From the NCBI RefSeq assembly GCF_026723825.1, contig NZ_CP113519.1:2790001-2854000 (forward strand): 64,000 nt of DNA. The letters are read 5' to 3'. The translations under genes were made by a program, and so were the position numbers. Below are positions 10,289-22,500 of this stretch, in pieces. This DNA is from Pseudomonas sp. GOM7. Lineage in GTDB: Bacteria > Pseudomonadota > Gammaproteobacteria > Pseudomonadales > Pseudomonadaceae. The stretch's first letter is position 1, and each line of letters starts with the position of its first letter. Under the pieces are notes generated by a model, which had not been told where the DNA came from, made no database searches, and worked only from the letters and a program-made list of their open reading frames with translations.

Positions 10289-13200
10289 AGCACAATCTCC
10301 GTCTTTTCCAGCGCCGCGACGTATTGCGCCAGTGTTGGTTGTTCAAACAGCAGCTTCACGTCGGCCTCCAGACCGACCTGGCGCAGTTTTTCCATCAGGC
10401 TCACCGCCAGCAGCGAATGGCCGCCCAGGGCGAAGAAGTCGTCGTGGCGGCCTACCCGCTCCACGTTCAGCACGGCGGCCCACAGCGCCGCCATGCTGCA
10501 TTCGTCTTCACCTTGGGGTGCTTCATAGTCCGTTTGCGCCAGGGCGCCGTCCTGCGGTGCGGGCAAGGCCTTGCGATCGAGCTTGCCGTTGGGCGTCAGC
10601 GGCAATGCCGCCAGGTGCACGTAGGCGCTCGGCACCATCCAGGCCGGCAGTTCGGCCAGCAGGTGGGCCCGCAGGGTTTCCGGTTCCGGCATGCCGGCCT
10701 CGGTGGTGAACCAGGCCACCAGGCGCAATTCACCGCTGGCATCCGGCACAGCGCCGACCACCGCCTGGCGCACCTGGGCCTGGGCGGCCAGGCGGGCTTC
10801 GATCTCGCCCAGCTCGATACGGTGACCACGGATCTTCACCTGGAAGTCGTTGCGCCCCAGGAACTCCAAGCTGGCGTCGCTGCGGTAGCGCGCCAGGTCA
10901 CCGGTGCGGTACATCCGTGCGCCTGGTACGAAGGGATCGTTCAGGAAACGCTCGGCGCTCAGTGCCGCACGGTTCAGATAACCGCGCGCCACCCCGTCGC
11001 CACCGATGTACAACTCGCCCACCCCGCCCTCCGGCACCGGTTGCTGCTGTTCATCCAGCAGGTAGAAGCGTGTGTTGGCCAGTGGCCGCCCGATGCTTAC
11101 CGTGGCGCCCTCGAAGGCAGCGTCGAGTACCTCTCCAGCCGACGACCAGATGGTGGTTTCGGTCGGGCCATAGACGTTCCACAGCTTCGCCACCCTGGGC
11201 CGCAGGCGCCGCGCCAGTTCGCTCGGCAGTGCTTCGCCGCCGCACAGCGCCTTGAGCCCTGGCGCACCGGCCCAGCCGCTGTCCAGCAGCATGCGCCAGG
11301 TGGCCGGGGTGGCCTGCATGAGTGTCGCTTCGCTGCGCTCGATGGCGGCGGCCAGGCGCTGGGCGTCCTGCGCCTGTTCACGCGCCAGCAGCACGCAGCA
11401 GGCGCCGCGGATCAGCGGCAGGTACAGCTCCAGGCCGGCGATGTCGAAGCCCAGGGTGGTCAGCGCCAGCAGACGGTCGTGGGCCTGCAGGTCGGTCAGT
11501 TCGGCCATCGCCCACAACAGGTTGACCAGGCCGCGCTGCTCGACCATCACGCCCTTGGGCTGGCCGGTGGAACCGGAGGTGTAGATCACATAGGCCAGGT
11601 GCTCCGGCGCCCGTTCGCAGACCGGCGGGGTGTCGGGCTGGTGCTGCCTGGCCGCGTCGTCGGCCAGGGCGATCAGCGGGATGCCCTCGGCGGTTAGCGG
11701 GCCTGCCGTGCCGTCCAGGGTCAGCAGTGCCACCGGCGCGCTGTCCTGCAGCATGTAGTCCAGGCGTTCGGCCGGATAGGCCGGGTCCAGCGGCACGTAG
11801 CAGCCGCCGGCCTTGAGGATACCCAGCAGGCCGACCAGCATCGGCAACCCGCGGGGCACGCACAGCGCCACCGGGGCGTTGCGCCCGTCCAGCAGCGGTT
11901 GCAGGTGATGGGCCAGGCGGTTGGCCTGGCGCTCCAGCTCGGCGTAGCTCAACTGCCGCTCGCCAAAGCTCACCGCGACCTGGTGCGGGGTACGCTGCGC
12001 CTGGGCCTCGAACAGATCCTGCAGGGTGGCCTGCCGCGGGTAGTCGGCAACGGTGGCGTTGAATTCGTAGAGCAGGCGCTGACGCTCGGCTGCCGGCACG
12101 ATGCCCAGCCGGCTCAGGGCCGGGCTCGGCGCGGCGTCCAGCGCTTCGGCCAGGCCGCGCAGGGCCTGCTCGACATAGCCGCATAGGCGTGCCGCGCCCA
12201 CTTCTGCCGGAGCCATGACCGAGAAGGCGAACTGGCTGCCGCCATCGTCCACCGACAGGGTCAGCGGGTAGTTGGTGCGTTCCTGGCCTTCGAGCAGGCT
12301 GATGCCTTCCCAACCGGCGGTTTCGCCAGCGCTGCCATCCGTGTGACGGTAGTTGATCAAGGCACTGAACAGCGGCACGTTGCCGGCCACGCCGCTGCAG
12401 CGCTGGGCCAGCACCAGCGAGGCATGCTCGTGGGCCAGCAAGGCGTTGAGGCGTGCGTGAGTCGCGGCAACGCCCTGCAGTGCCGTGTGACCCGCCAGGC
12501 TGACACGCAGCGGCAGGGTGTTGATGAACATACCCAGGGCCCGGTCGGATCCTTCGCCGGCCTGCAGGCGGCCACTGAGCACCGTACCGAACACCACGTC
12601 GGCCTGCCCGGTAAGCGCGCCCAGCACCTGCGCCCAGGCCAGGTGGTACAGGCTGGCCAGGCTGACACCCAGGCGGCGGGCCTGCTGGCGCAGGGCCTCG
12701 GCCAGGTGCGCCGCGACTGGCTGGCGGACTTCTTCTATATCGCTGCCGTCGCCTTGTACATCGCGCAGGCCGAACGGCAGGGTCGGTTCGCTGATGTCGC
12801 CCAGTTGCTCGCGGAAGAACGCCTCGTGCTCTGCATTGCTGACCCCCAGGCGCGCCTGGGCCACGTAGTTGCGGTACGGCACCTGAGTCGGCAGCGCCTG
12901 GCGGCCCTGGCCGGCCAGCAGGGCCTGGATGTCATCGCCCATGCGGCTCAGCGAGGTGGCATCGTCGACCAGGTGATGGAAACGCAGCACGCCCAGCCAG
13001 CGGCCGTTTTCGGCATCTTCGGCATAACCGATATGCATCAGCGGTGCCTGACGCAGATCCAGGCGCTGCTGGCGTGGATCCAGCGCGGCGCACAGCAGCT
13101 CGGCCACGCTGCCTGCAGCGTCGGGCAAGGTCACCAGCTCCACCGGCAGCGGTGCCTGACGCCACACCACTTGCACCGGCTGAGCCAGGTTTTCCCACTG

Positions 13201-13534
13201 CACCGCCGTACGCAGGATGTCATGGTGGTCGATCACCTGTTGCAGGGCATCGGCGAACTGCTGCAGGCGTGTGCGGCTGTCGAAGGCCAGCAACGCGTAT
13301 TGCAGGTAGGGGTCACCCTGTTCGGCGATCAGGTGGTGATAAAGAATGCCTTCCTGCAGCGGTGCCAGCGGGTAGATGTCCTGCACGTTGGCCGCACCAC
13401 CCGGCACGCCCCGGGTGATCTGGTCGATGCTCGCCTGATCCAGCTCGATCAGCGGCAGTAGCTCGGGAGTGATCTGCGTGCAGCCTGCCGAGATCAGGTT
13501 AGGCGGCACCTCGACTTGCGGTGTCTGCTCTGCA
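10285..13534 (-). other. peptin module 9: dual C (HHLVDDATS) - A (Gly) - T, C-terminal tail
   Basis: The C domain has HHLIAEQGD and HHLVDDATSL. A motifs FDIAGLELY, LMQATPAT, ALCGGE and NVYGPTETTIW give D-I-L-Q-L-G-V-I-W, Gly-type. T domain is FFALGGHSL. The protein ends in a short tail that probably meets the TubC domain of the next synthetase. Confidence 0.78.
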
Positions 13535-16500
13535 CCCACCGCAGCCGCCAGCGCGGCCAGGGTCGGCTGATTGAACAGTACGCGAACATCGGCGCTCAGA
13601 CCCTGCTGACGCATGCGCTCGATGAGCTTCACCGCCAGCAGCGAGTGACCGCCCAGCTCGAAGAAGTGATCGTGGCGACCCACCTGCTCCAGTTGCAGCA
13701 GCTCGGCCCACAGTTGCGCCAGGGTGCGTTCGGTGTCGGTCTGCGGCGCTTCATAGGCACGGCTGGCCAACGCCGAGGCATCCGGCGCCGGTAGCGCCTT
13801 GCGATCCAGCTTGCCGTTGGCGGTCAGTGGCCACTGCTGCATCACCACGTAGGCGGCAGGCAGCAAATGTTCGGCCAGGCGCGTCTGCAACTGGCTGCGC
13901 AGGCTGGCCGCGTCCAGGTCGCCCTCGCCCATCACATAGGCCACCAGGCGTTTGTCACCGGGCACGTCCTCGCGGGCGATCACTACCGCTTCGCTCACGC
14001 CAGCGCAGGTCTGTAGCTGTGCTTCGATTTCGCCCAGTTCGATACGGAAACCGCGGATCTTCACCTGGTCGTCGTTACGGCCCAGATACTGCAGCTCGCC
14101 GTCCAGCGACCAGCGCGCCAGGTCGCCGGTACGGTACAGGCGGCCCAAGGTTGGGTGCTGAATGAAGCGTTCGGCGTTCAGCTCAGGGCGGTTCAGATAA
14201 CCGCGCGCCACGCCGGCACCGCCAACGTACAGCTCGCCGATCACCCCTTCCGGCAGCGGTTCTAGGTTGGCGTCCAGCACATAGATGCTCAGGTCGGCCA
14301 GGGCCTGGCCGATCGGGCTCACTCCAGCCAGGGCATCGGCGGGCGTCAGGGCGCGATAGGTCACGTGCACCGTGGTTTCGGTGATGCCGTACATGTTCAC
14401 CAGTTGCGTACCGGCATTGCGCACTTGCGCGTACCAGGGCTTGAGCAGCGCGGTGTCCAGCGCCTCGCCACCGAAGATCACCTGGCGCAGCGAGTGCGAC
14501 TGTTCACTGCTGGCCTGGGCGGCGATCAGCGAACGGAAGGCACTTGGCGTCTGGTTCAACACCGTGACGCCACGCTCGCAGAGCAGTTCGTAGAAATCCT
14601 GCGGCGAGCGGCTGACGGCGTACGGCACGATCACCAGTTCGCCACCGTGGGCCAGGGCGCCCCAGATTTCCCAGACCGAGAAGTCGAAGGCTACCGAGTG
14701 GAACAGGGTCCATACGTCGCTAGTGCCGAAGTTGAACTGCGCCTGGGTAGCACTGAACAGGCGGCTGACATTGCCGTGTTCCACCTGCACGCCTTTGGGC
14801 AAACCGGTGGAGCCGGAGGTGTAGATCACATAGGCCAGGTGGGAAGCCGAAACCTCAACGTCCGGGTTGCCTTGTGGTTGGTCGCCCAGGGAATCCATAT
14901 CGATCAGTGGCGCCACGGTGTCGAGCAGGCCCACCGTAGCCCCCTGAATCAGCACGGCTTTCGGCGCACAATCCTGCAACTGGTAGGTCAGGCGTTCAGC
15001 CGGGTAATCCGGATCCAGCGGCACATAGCCGGCACCCGCCTTGAGTACGCCGAGCAGGCCGACGATCAGTTGCGGGCCGCGCGCCAGGCACAGCGCCACG
15101 CGGTCATCGGCACCGATGCCCTGGGCCAGCAGATGATGCGCGACCTGGTTGGCACGGGCGTTGAGCTCGCCGTACGTCAGGCTCTGTTCCTCGTAGCGCA
15201 GCGCGATGGCTTGCGGTCGGGCCAGCGCCTGGGCCTCGAACTGACGGTGCACCGCCGGGGTGTTGGCGCACGGCTGGGTGTCACCGCCCAGGGCCAGCAG
15301 ACGCTGACGCTCGGCGCCTCGCAGTAGACTCACCTGCTCAAGGGCGCTGTCGGGCGCGTGCTGCAGCGCAGCGACCAGCGCTTCAAGCACGCTCTGCAGG
15401 TAATCGCAGACCCGCTGTGCGCCGATGCTGACGGTAGCCAAGGCGGTGATTTCGAAACCTTCGCCGAGGTCGTCGACGTTCAGGGCCAACGGATAGTTGG
15501 TGCGTTCGCGGCCATTCAGGGCCTGCATGCCATCCCAAGCCTGGGTGCTTTGCTGGCTGTCGTCCGCCGCGCTGTGGCGGTAGTTGAGCAAGGCGCTGAA
15601 CAGCGGCGCCTGACCCTGGATACCGCTGCAACGTTGGGCCAACGCGAGAGAGGCATGCTCGTGGGCCAGCAGTTCGGTGAGCTGGGCATGCGCAGTGCGT
15701 ACCCCCTGGGCCACGCTGAGACCTTCGAGGTTCAGGCGCAGCGGCAGCGTGTTGATGAACATGCCGAGTGCCCGCTCGGCGCCGACACCCGCTTGCAGAC
15801 GGCCCAGCAACACGGTGCCGAACACCACGTCGCTGCGCCCGCTGGTGACGCCCAGCACGCGCGCCCAGCCCAGGTGCAGCAGGCTGGCGGCGCTGACGCC
15901 CCATTGTCGTGCCTGGGCACGCAGGGCCGCGCTCAACGCCTCGGGCAGCAAGCGCTTGGCCTCCTCGATGCCCTGGCCGTCGCCCTGCACATCATATTCG
16001 CCGAATGGCAGGGTCGGCTCGGTCACGTCCGCCAGTTGCTCGCGGAAGAAGGCTTCATGGGCTTCGGCGCTGACACCCAGGCGTGCCTGGGCCACGTAGT
16101 TGCGATACGGCGCCGCGGCGGCCAGGCTGTCGCCCTGGCCCAGCAGCAGGGCCTGCATCTCTGCCTGCACCACCGCCAGGGCGGTGTGATCCAGCACCAG
16201 GTGATGGAACAGCAGATTCAATACCCAACGCCCATTGGCGGCATCTTCGGCACAGGCCAGGTGCAGCAGCGGCGCGCGGGTCAGATCCAGGCGGTAGTGC
16301 GTGGCATCGAAGCGCTGGCCTAGCTGGGCAGCGATATCACCCGCAGTGGCATCCAGCGTCAGCCACTCCGGTAGCAGCCGGGCTTCGCGGCAGACCACTT
16401 GCACCGGATTGTTCAGCGCATGCCAATGCACGCTGGTGCGCAGGATGTCGTGGCGCACGACCACCTGCTGCAGGGCCTGGATAAAGGCCTGCAGGTGAGC

Positions 16501-19500
16501 CTGGCTGGCGAAGGCGTACTGCGACTGCAGCACATAGGGGTCGCCCTGCTCGGCACTGAGGTGATGGTAAAGGATGCCTTCCTGCAGCGGCGCCAGCGGG
16601 TAGATGTCCTGGATATTCGCTGCCCCGCCCGGAATTGCCGACACGATGCGGTCGATTTCGGTCTGTTGCAGCTCGACCAGCGGCAGCAGTTCCGGGGTGA
16701 TCCGGGTGCAGCCCTGTGGAATCAGGTTGGCCGGCACCTCGATGTCGGTGTTTTCCCCTACGGCAGCGGCCAGTGCCGCCAGCGTCGGCTGGCTGAACAG
16801 CACGCGTACATCGGCGCTCAGCCCCTGCTCACGCATGCGCTCGACCAGGCTTACCACCAGCAGCGAGTGACCGCCCAGCTCGAAGAAGTTGTCGTGCCGA
16901 CCGACCTGCTCCACACCCAGCAGGGTCTGCCAGATGGCCGCCAAGGTGCATTCGGTATCGGTTTGCGGCGCTTCATAGGCGCGGCTCAGCAGTGCGCTGG
17001 CATCCGGCGCTGGCAAGGCCTTGCGATCAAGCTTGCCATTGGCGGTCAGCGGCAGGCTGTCCAGTTGTACATAGGCGCTGGGCAGCATGTACTCCGGCAG
17101 CTCACCTTGCAGATGATCGCGCAGGGCTTCGATGGCCACGGCTTGCGCGGCGGTGAAGTAGGCAACCAGACGCTTGTCGCCCGGGGTGTCTTCACGCAGC
17201 AGCACGGCGCTTTCCTGGAAGTTTTCAAATTGCGCCAAGCGCGCTTCGATCTCGCCCAGTTCGATACGGAAACCGCGCAGTTTGATCTGGCTGTCGTTAC
17301 GCCCCAGGTACTCCAGGTTGCCGTCCACCAGCCAGCGCACCAGGTCGCCGGTGCGGTACAGACGGCCCAACTGAGGGTGCTGGATGAAGCGCTCGGCAGT
17401 CAGCTCCGGCTGGTTCAGGTAGCCCACGGCCAGGCCATCGCCGCCGATATACAGCTCACCGGCCACGCCCAGAGGCGCAAACTGTTGCTGGGCATCCAGG
17501 ACGTACAGTTGGGTATTGGCCAACGGCCGGCCGATAGGCACGCTGCCCTGCCCGGCTTCGCGGATCTCGTAGGTGCTGGAGAAGGTGGTGGCTTCGGTCG
17601 GGCCGTAGCCATTGAGCAGGTGTTGCGGCGCGCCGTTTTTAAGTACGCCAGCGATCACCGCGGGATCCAGCACATCGCCGCCAACGATCAGGTAGCGCAG
17701 GCGGCTGAAGGCCGGGTACAGGCTGGCGGCGTATTGATGGAACAGGCCGGCGGTCATCCACAGCACGCTGACTGCCTGCTTATCGAGCAGTGCAGCAAAG
17801 CGCGCGCGATCCAGCAACACATTCTGCTCGACCACCACCACGGCGCCGCCATTGAGCAGCGGTGCCCAGACTTCCAGGGTGCTGGCATCGAACGCCGGGT
17901 TGGCGGCAAAGGCCACGCGGTCGTTGGCGTTGAACTCGGCATAGCCGTTGTTGATGACCAGACGCGCTACGGCGCGATGCGGCACCACCACGCCTTTTGG
18001 CTGACCGGTGGAGCCGGAGGTGTACATCACATAGGCCGGGGTATCGGCGGCCTGCTCCACTGTCAGGTCGTGCGTGGCTTGGCCGCTCAGATCGAGGCGA
18101 TCTAGGTCGACGCGTGGCAACTCATGCACGGCAGGCTCGTGGCTAAGGCTGATCAGGCACACCGCCTGGCAGTCGTCGAGCATAAAGGCCTGACGTTCCA
18201 CTGGAGCATGCACGTCCAGCGGCACGTAGGCCGCTGCACACTTGAGCACCGCCAGTTGCGCAATCAGCAGATCTGCCGAGCGCGGCAGCAGCAAGGCGAT
18301 CTTGCTGCCTGGAACAACGCCTTGAGCGACCAGGTGATGCGCAAGCTGGTTGGCACGGCTATTGAGCTCTGCGTAGCTCAGCTGAGCCTCGCCGTCGATC
18401 ACGGCCAGGGCGTCCGGGCTGGTCTGGGCTTGAGCTGCGAACAGGCTGTGCAGGCTCTGCTCGCGCGGATAGTCGCTGGCTGCTGGGTTGAAGCTCAGCA
18501 CCTGCTCACGCTCGGCGTCCGCCAGCACCGGCACGGCGCAGAGCGGGGTTTCCAGATCATGCTCCAGAGCCTGGGCCAGGCCCAACAGCGCGTTGTGCAT
18601 GTGTTCGGCGACCCGTTCGGCGGCCACACCCGGCGCGGCCAGCACGCTGAGGGCGAAGGTGTCGCCAAGGTCGTCCACCGACAGGGTCAGCGGGTAATGG
18701 GTGCGCTCTTGCGCTGCCAGGGCTTCGATGCCCTGCCAGGCCGGGTGCGCGCCCGCCTGCTCGGCGTCGGCGCTATGCCGGTAGTTGAGCAGCGCGCTGA
18801 ACAGCGGGGCCGGGGCGGCCACGCCACTGCAACGCTGTGCCAGAGCCAGCGGCGCGTGCTCATGGGCCAGCAGTTCGCTGAGGTTGGCGTGGGTGCGCTT
18901 CACGGCCTCGGCCAGGGTCATGGCGCCGACATCCACACGCAGCGGCAGGGTGTTGATAAACATGCCCAGGGCCCGGTCACTGCCCTGCCCGCCACTCAGG
19001 CGGCCGAACAGAACCGTGCCGAACACCACGTCATCGCGCCCGCTCGCCGCGCCCAGCACCCGGGCCCAGGCCAGGTGGTGCAGGCTCGCCGCACTCACGC
19101 CCAGGCGCCGTGCCTGGCTGCGCAGGCGCTGGCTCAGCGCCGCGCTCAGGGCCAGGCGATACTCGCTCAGGCCCTGGCCGTCGTGATGCGCCAGGCCATA
19201 GGCCAAGGTCGGCTCTTCGACACTGCCCAGCTGGGCACGGAAGAACGCTTCATGCGCTGCATCGCTGACGCCCAGGCGCGCCTGGGCCACGTAGTTGCGG
19301 TACGGCACCGGCGCCCCCAGGCTGTCGCCCTGACCTTGCAGCACGGCCTGCATTTCCTGGTTCACCACTTCAAGGGCAGTATGGTCGAGCACCAGATGGT
19401 GGAAACGCAGTAGCGCGACCCAGCCCTGGGTGCCGGGAACCGGGCTGCACGCCAGGTGCAGCAGCGGTGCGCGGGCCAGGTCAAGACGCTGGCGTTCGTT

Positions 19501-22500
19501 GCTGTAGCGGGCCTGCAGGGCGGCGAGAAGATCGCCGTCGGGTGCATCGAACTCAAGGGTGTCGCGTGCCAGCGGCGCCTGCCGCCAGACCACTTGCAGC
19601 GGCTGCGCCAGCCCTTGCCAGTGCACACTGGTGCGCAGAATGTCGTGGCGGTCGATGACCGCCTGCAGCGCCTGGGCAAAGGCCTCCAGCCGCGACTGAT
19701 CGGCAAAGCGGAAGGTCGCCTGCAAAACGTAGGGGTCGCTCGCCTCGGCGCTGAGGTGGTGATAGAGGATGCCTTCCTGCAGCGGCGCCAACGGGTAGAT
19801 GTCCTGAATGTTCGCCGCGCCGCCCGGAATTGCCGCGACGATGCGGTCGATCTCGCTCTGTTGCAGCTCCACCAGAGGTAGCAGTTCCGGGGTGATCCGG
19901 GTGCAGCCTGGCGGGATCAGGTTCTCCGGCACCTTGATGTCGGTGCTTTCACCCACGGCAGCGGCCAGTGCCGCCAGGCTTGGCTGGCTGAACAGCACGC
20001 GCACATCGGCGCTCAGGCCCTGCTCACGCATGCGCTCGACCAGGCTCACCGCCAGCAGCGAGTGACCGCCCAGCTCGAAGAAGTTGTCATGCCGCCCAAC
20101 CTGCTCCACACCCAGCAGGCTCTGCCAGATGGCCGCCAGGGTGCGTTCGGTATCGGTTTGCGGCGCTTCATAGGCGCGGCTCAGCAGTGCACTGGCATCC
20201 GGCGCTGGCAGCGCCTTGCGATCCAGCTTGCCGTTGGCGGTCAGCGGCAGGCTGTCTAGCTGCACGTAGGCGCTCGGCACCATGTATTCCGGCAGCTCGC
20301 CCTGCAGATGATCGCGCAGGGCTTCGATGGCCACGGCTTGCGCGGCGGTGAAGTAGGCGACCAGACGCTTGTCGCCTGGGGTGTCTTCGCGCAGCAGCAC
20401 GGCGCTGGCTTCGATACCGTTGTATCGGGCCAGGGAAGCTTCGATCTCACCCAGTTCGATACGGAAACCGCGCAGCTTGATCTGGTTGTCGTTACGCCCC
20501 AGGTATTCCAGGTTGCCGTCCGCGAGCCAGCGCACCAGGTCGCCGGTGCGGTACAGACGCCCCAGTTCGGCGTGCTGGATAAAGCGCTCGGCAGTCAGCT
20601 CCGGCTGGTTGAGATACCCCACGGCCAGGCCATCGCCGCCGATATACAGCTCACCGGCCACGCCCAGCGGGGCCAGTTGCTGCTGGGCATCGAGTACATA
20701 GAGCTGGGTATTGGCCAGCGGGCGACCGATGGGTACGCTGCCCTGCCCGGCTTCGCGGATCTCGTAGGTGCTGGAGAACGTCGTGGCCTCGGTCGGGCCG
20801 TAGCCATTGAGCAAATGCTGTGGTGCGCCGTTTTCAAGCACACCGGCAATCACTGCCGGATCCAGCACGTCGCCACCAACGATCAGGCAGCGCAGGCGGC
20901 TGAATGCGCCGTACAGGCTTGCAGCGTATTGGTGGAACAAGCCAGCGGTCAGCCACAGAACAGTGACCGCCTGTTCGGTAAGTAGCGCGGTAAAGCGGCT
21001 ACGGTTCAGCAACACATTCTGCTCGACCACCACCACCGCGCCGCCATTGAGCAGCGGTGCCCAGACTTCCAGGGTGCTGGCATCGAACGCCGGGTTGGCG
21101 GCAAAGGCCACGCGATCCTGGGCGTTGAACTCGGCGTAGCCGTTGTTCAGCACCAGGCGGGCAATGGCACGATGCGGCACCACCACGCCTTTCGGCTGGC
21201 CGGTGGAGCCGGAGGTGTACATCACGTAGGCCGGGGTATCGGCGGCCTGCTCCACTGTCAGGTCGTGCGTGGCTTGGCCGCTCAGATCGAGGCGATCCAG
21301 ATCCAGACGTGGCAGGTCGTGGGCACCTGGCTCGTGGCTGAGGCTGATCAGGCACACCGCCTGGCAGTCGTCGAGCATAAAGGCCTGACGTTCCATTGGG
21401 GCATGCACGTCCAGCGGCACGTAGGCCGCTGCACACTTGAGCACCGCCAGTTGCGCAATCAGCAGATCTGCCGAGCGCGGCAGCAGCAAGGCGATCTTGC
21501 TGCCTGGAACAACGCCTTGAGCGACCAGGTGATGAGCTAGCTGGTTGGCGCGGGCATTCAGTTCGACGTAGTTCAACTGAACCTCGCCGTCGATCACCGC
21601 CAGGGCGTCCGGGCTGGACTGGGCCTGGGCTGCGAACAGGCTGTGCAGGGTCTGCTCACGCGGGTAGTCGCTGGCTGCCGGGTTGAAACCCAGTACCTGC
21701 GCGCGCTCATCCGCCGCCAGCACAGGAACCTTGCACAGCGGGGTTTTCAGGTTGTGTTCCAGCCCCTGGGCCAGGCCCTGCAGCGCGTTGCGCATGTGTT
21801 CGGCGACCCTTTCGGCGGCCACACCCGGCGCGGCCAGCACGCTGAGGGCAAAGGTGTCGCCAAGGTCGTCCACCGACAGGGTCAGCGGGTAATGGGTGCG
21901 CTCTTGCGCCGCCACGGCTTCGATGCCCTCCCAGATCGGATGAGTGCCCGCCTGTGCGGCGTCGGCGCTGTGCCGGTAGTTGAGCAGCGCGGTGAACAAC
22001 GGTGCCGGTGCGGCCACACCACTGCAACGCTGGGCCAGAGCCAGCGGCGCATGCTCATGGGCCAGCAGTTCGCTGAGGTTGGCGTGGGTACGCTTCACGG
22101 CCTCGGCCAGGGTCATGGCGCCGACATCCACACGCAGCGGCAGGGTGTTGATGAACATGCCCAAGGCGCGATCACTGCCCTGCCCACCGCTCAAGCGGCC
22201 GAGCAATACGGTGCCGAACACCACGTCATCACGCCCGCTCGCCGCGCCGAGCACCCGCGCCCAGGCCAGGTGGTGCAGGCTCGCCGCGCTCACGCCCAGG
22301 CGCCGTGCCTGGGTGCGCAGGCGCTGGCTCAGCGCCGGGCTAAGGACCAGGCGATATTCGCTCAGGTCCTGGCCGTCGTTTTGCGCCAGACCATACGGCA
22401 GGGTCGGTTCGTCGACGCTGCCTAGCTGTGCCCGGAAGAACGCCTCATGCGCTTGATCACTCACGCCCAGACGTGCCTGAACCACGTAATTGCGGTACGG

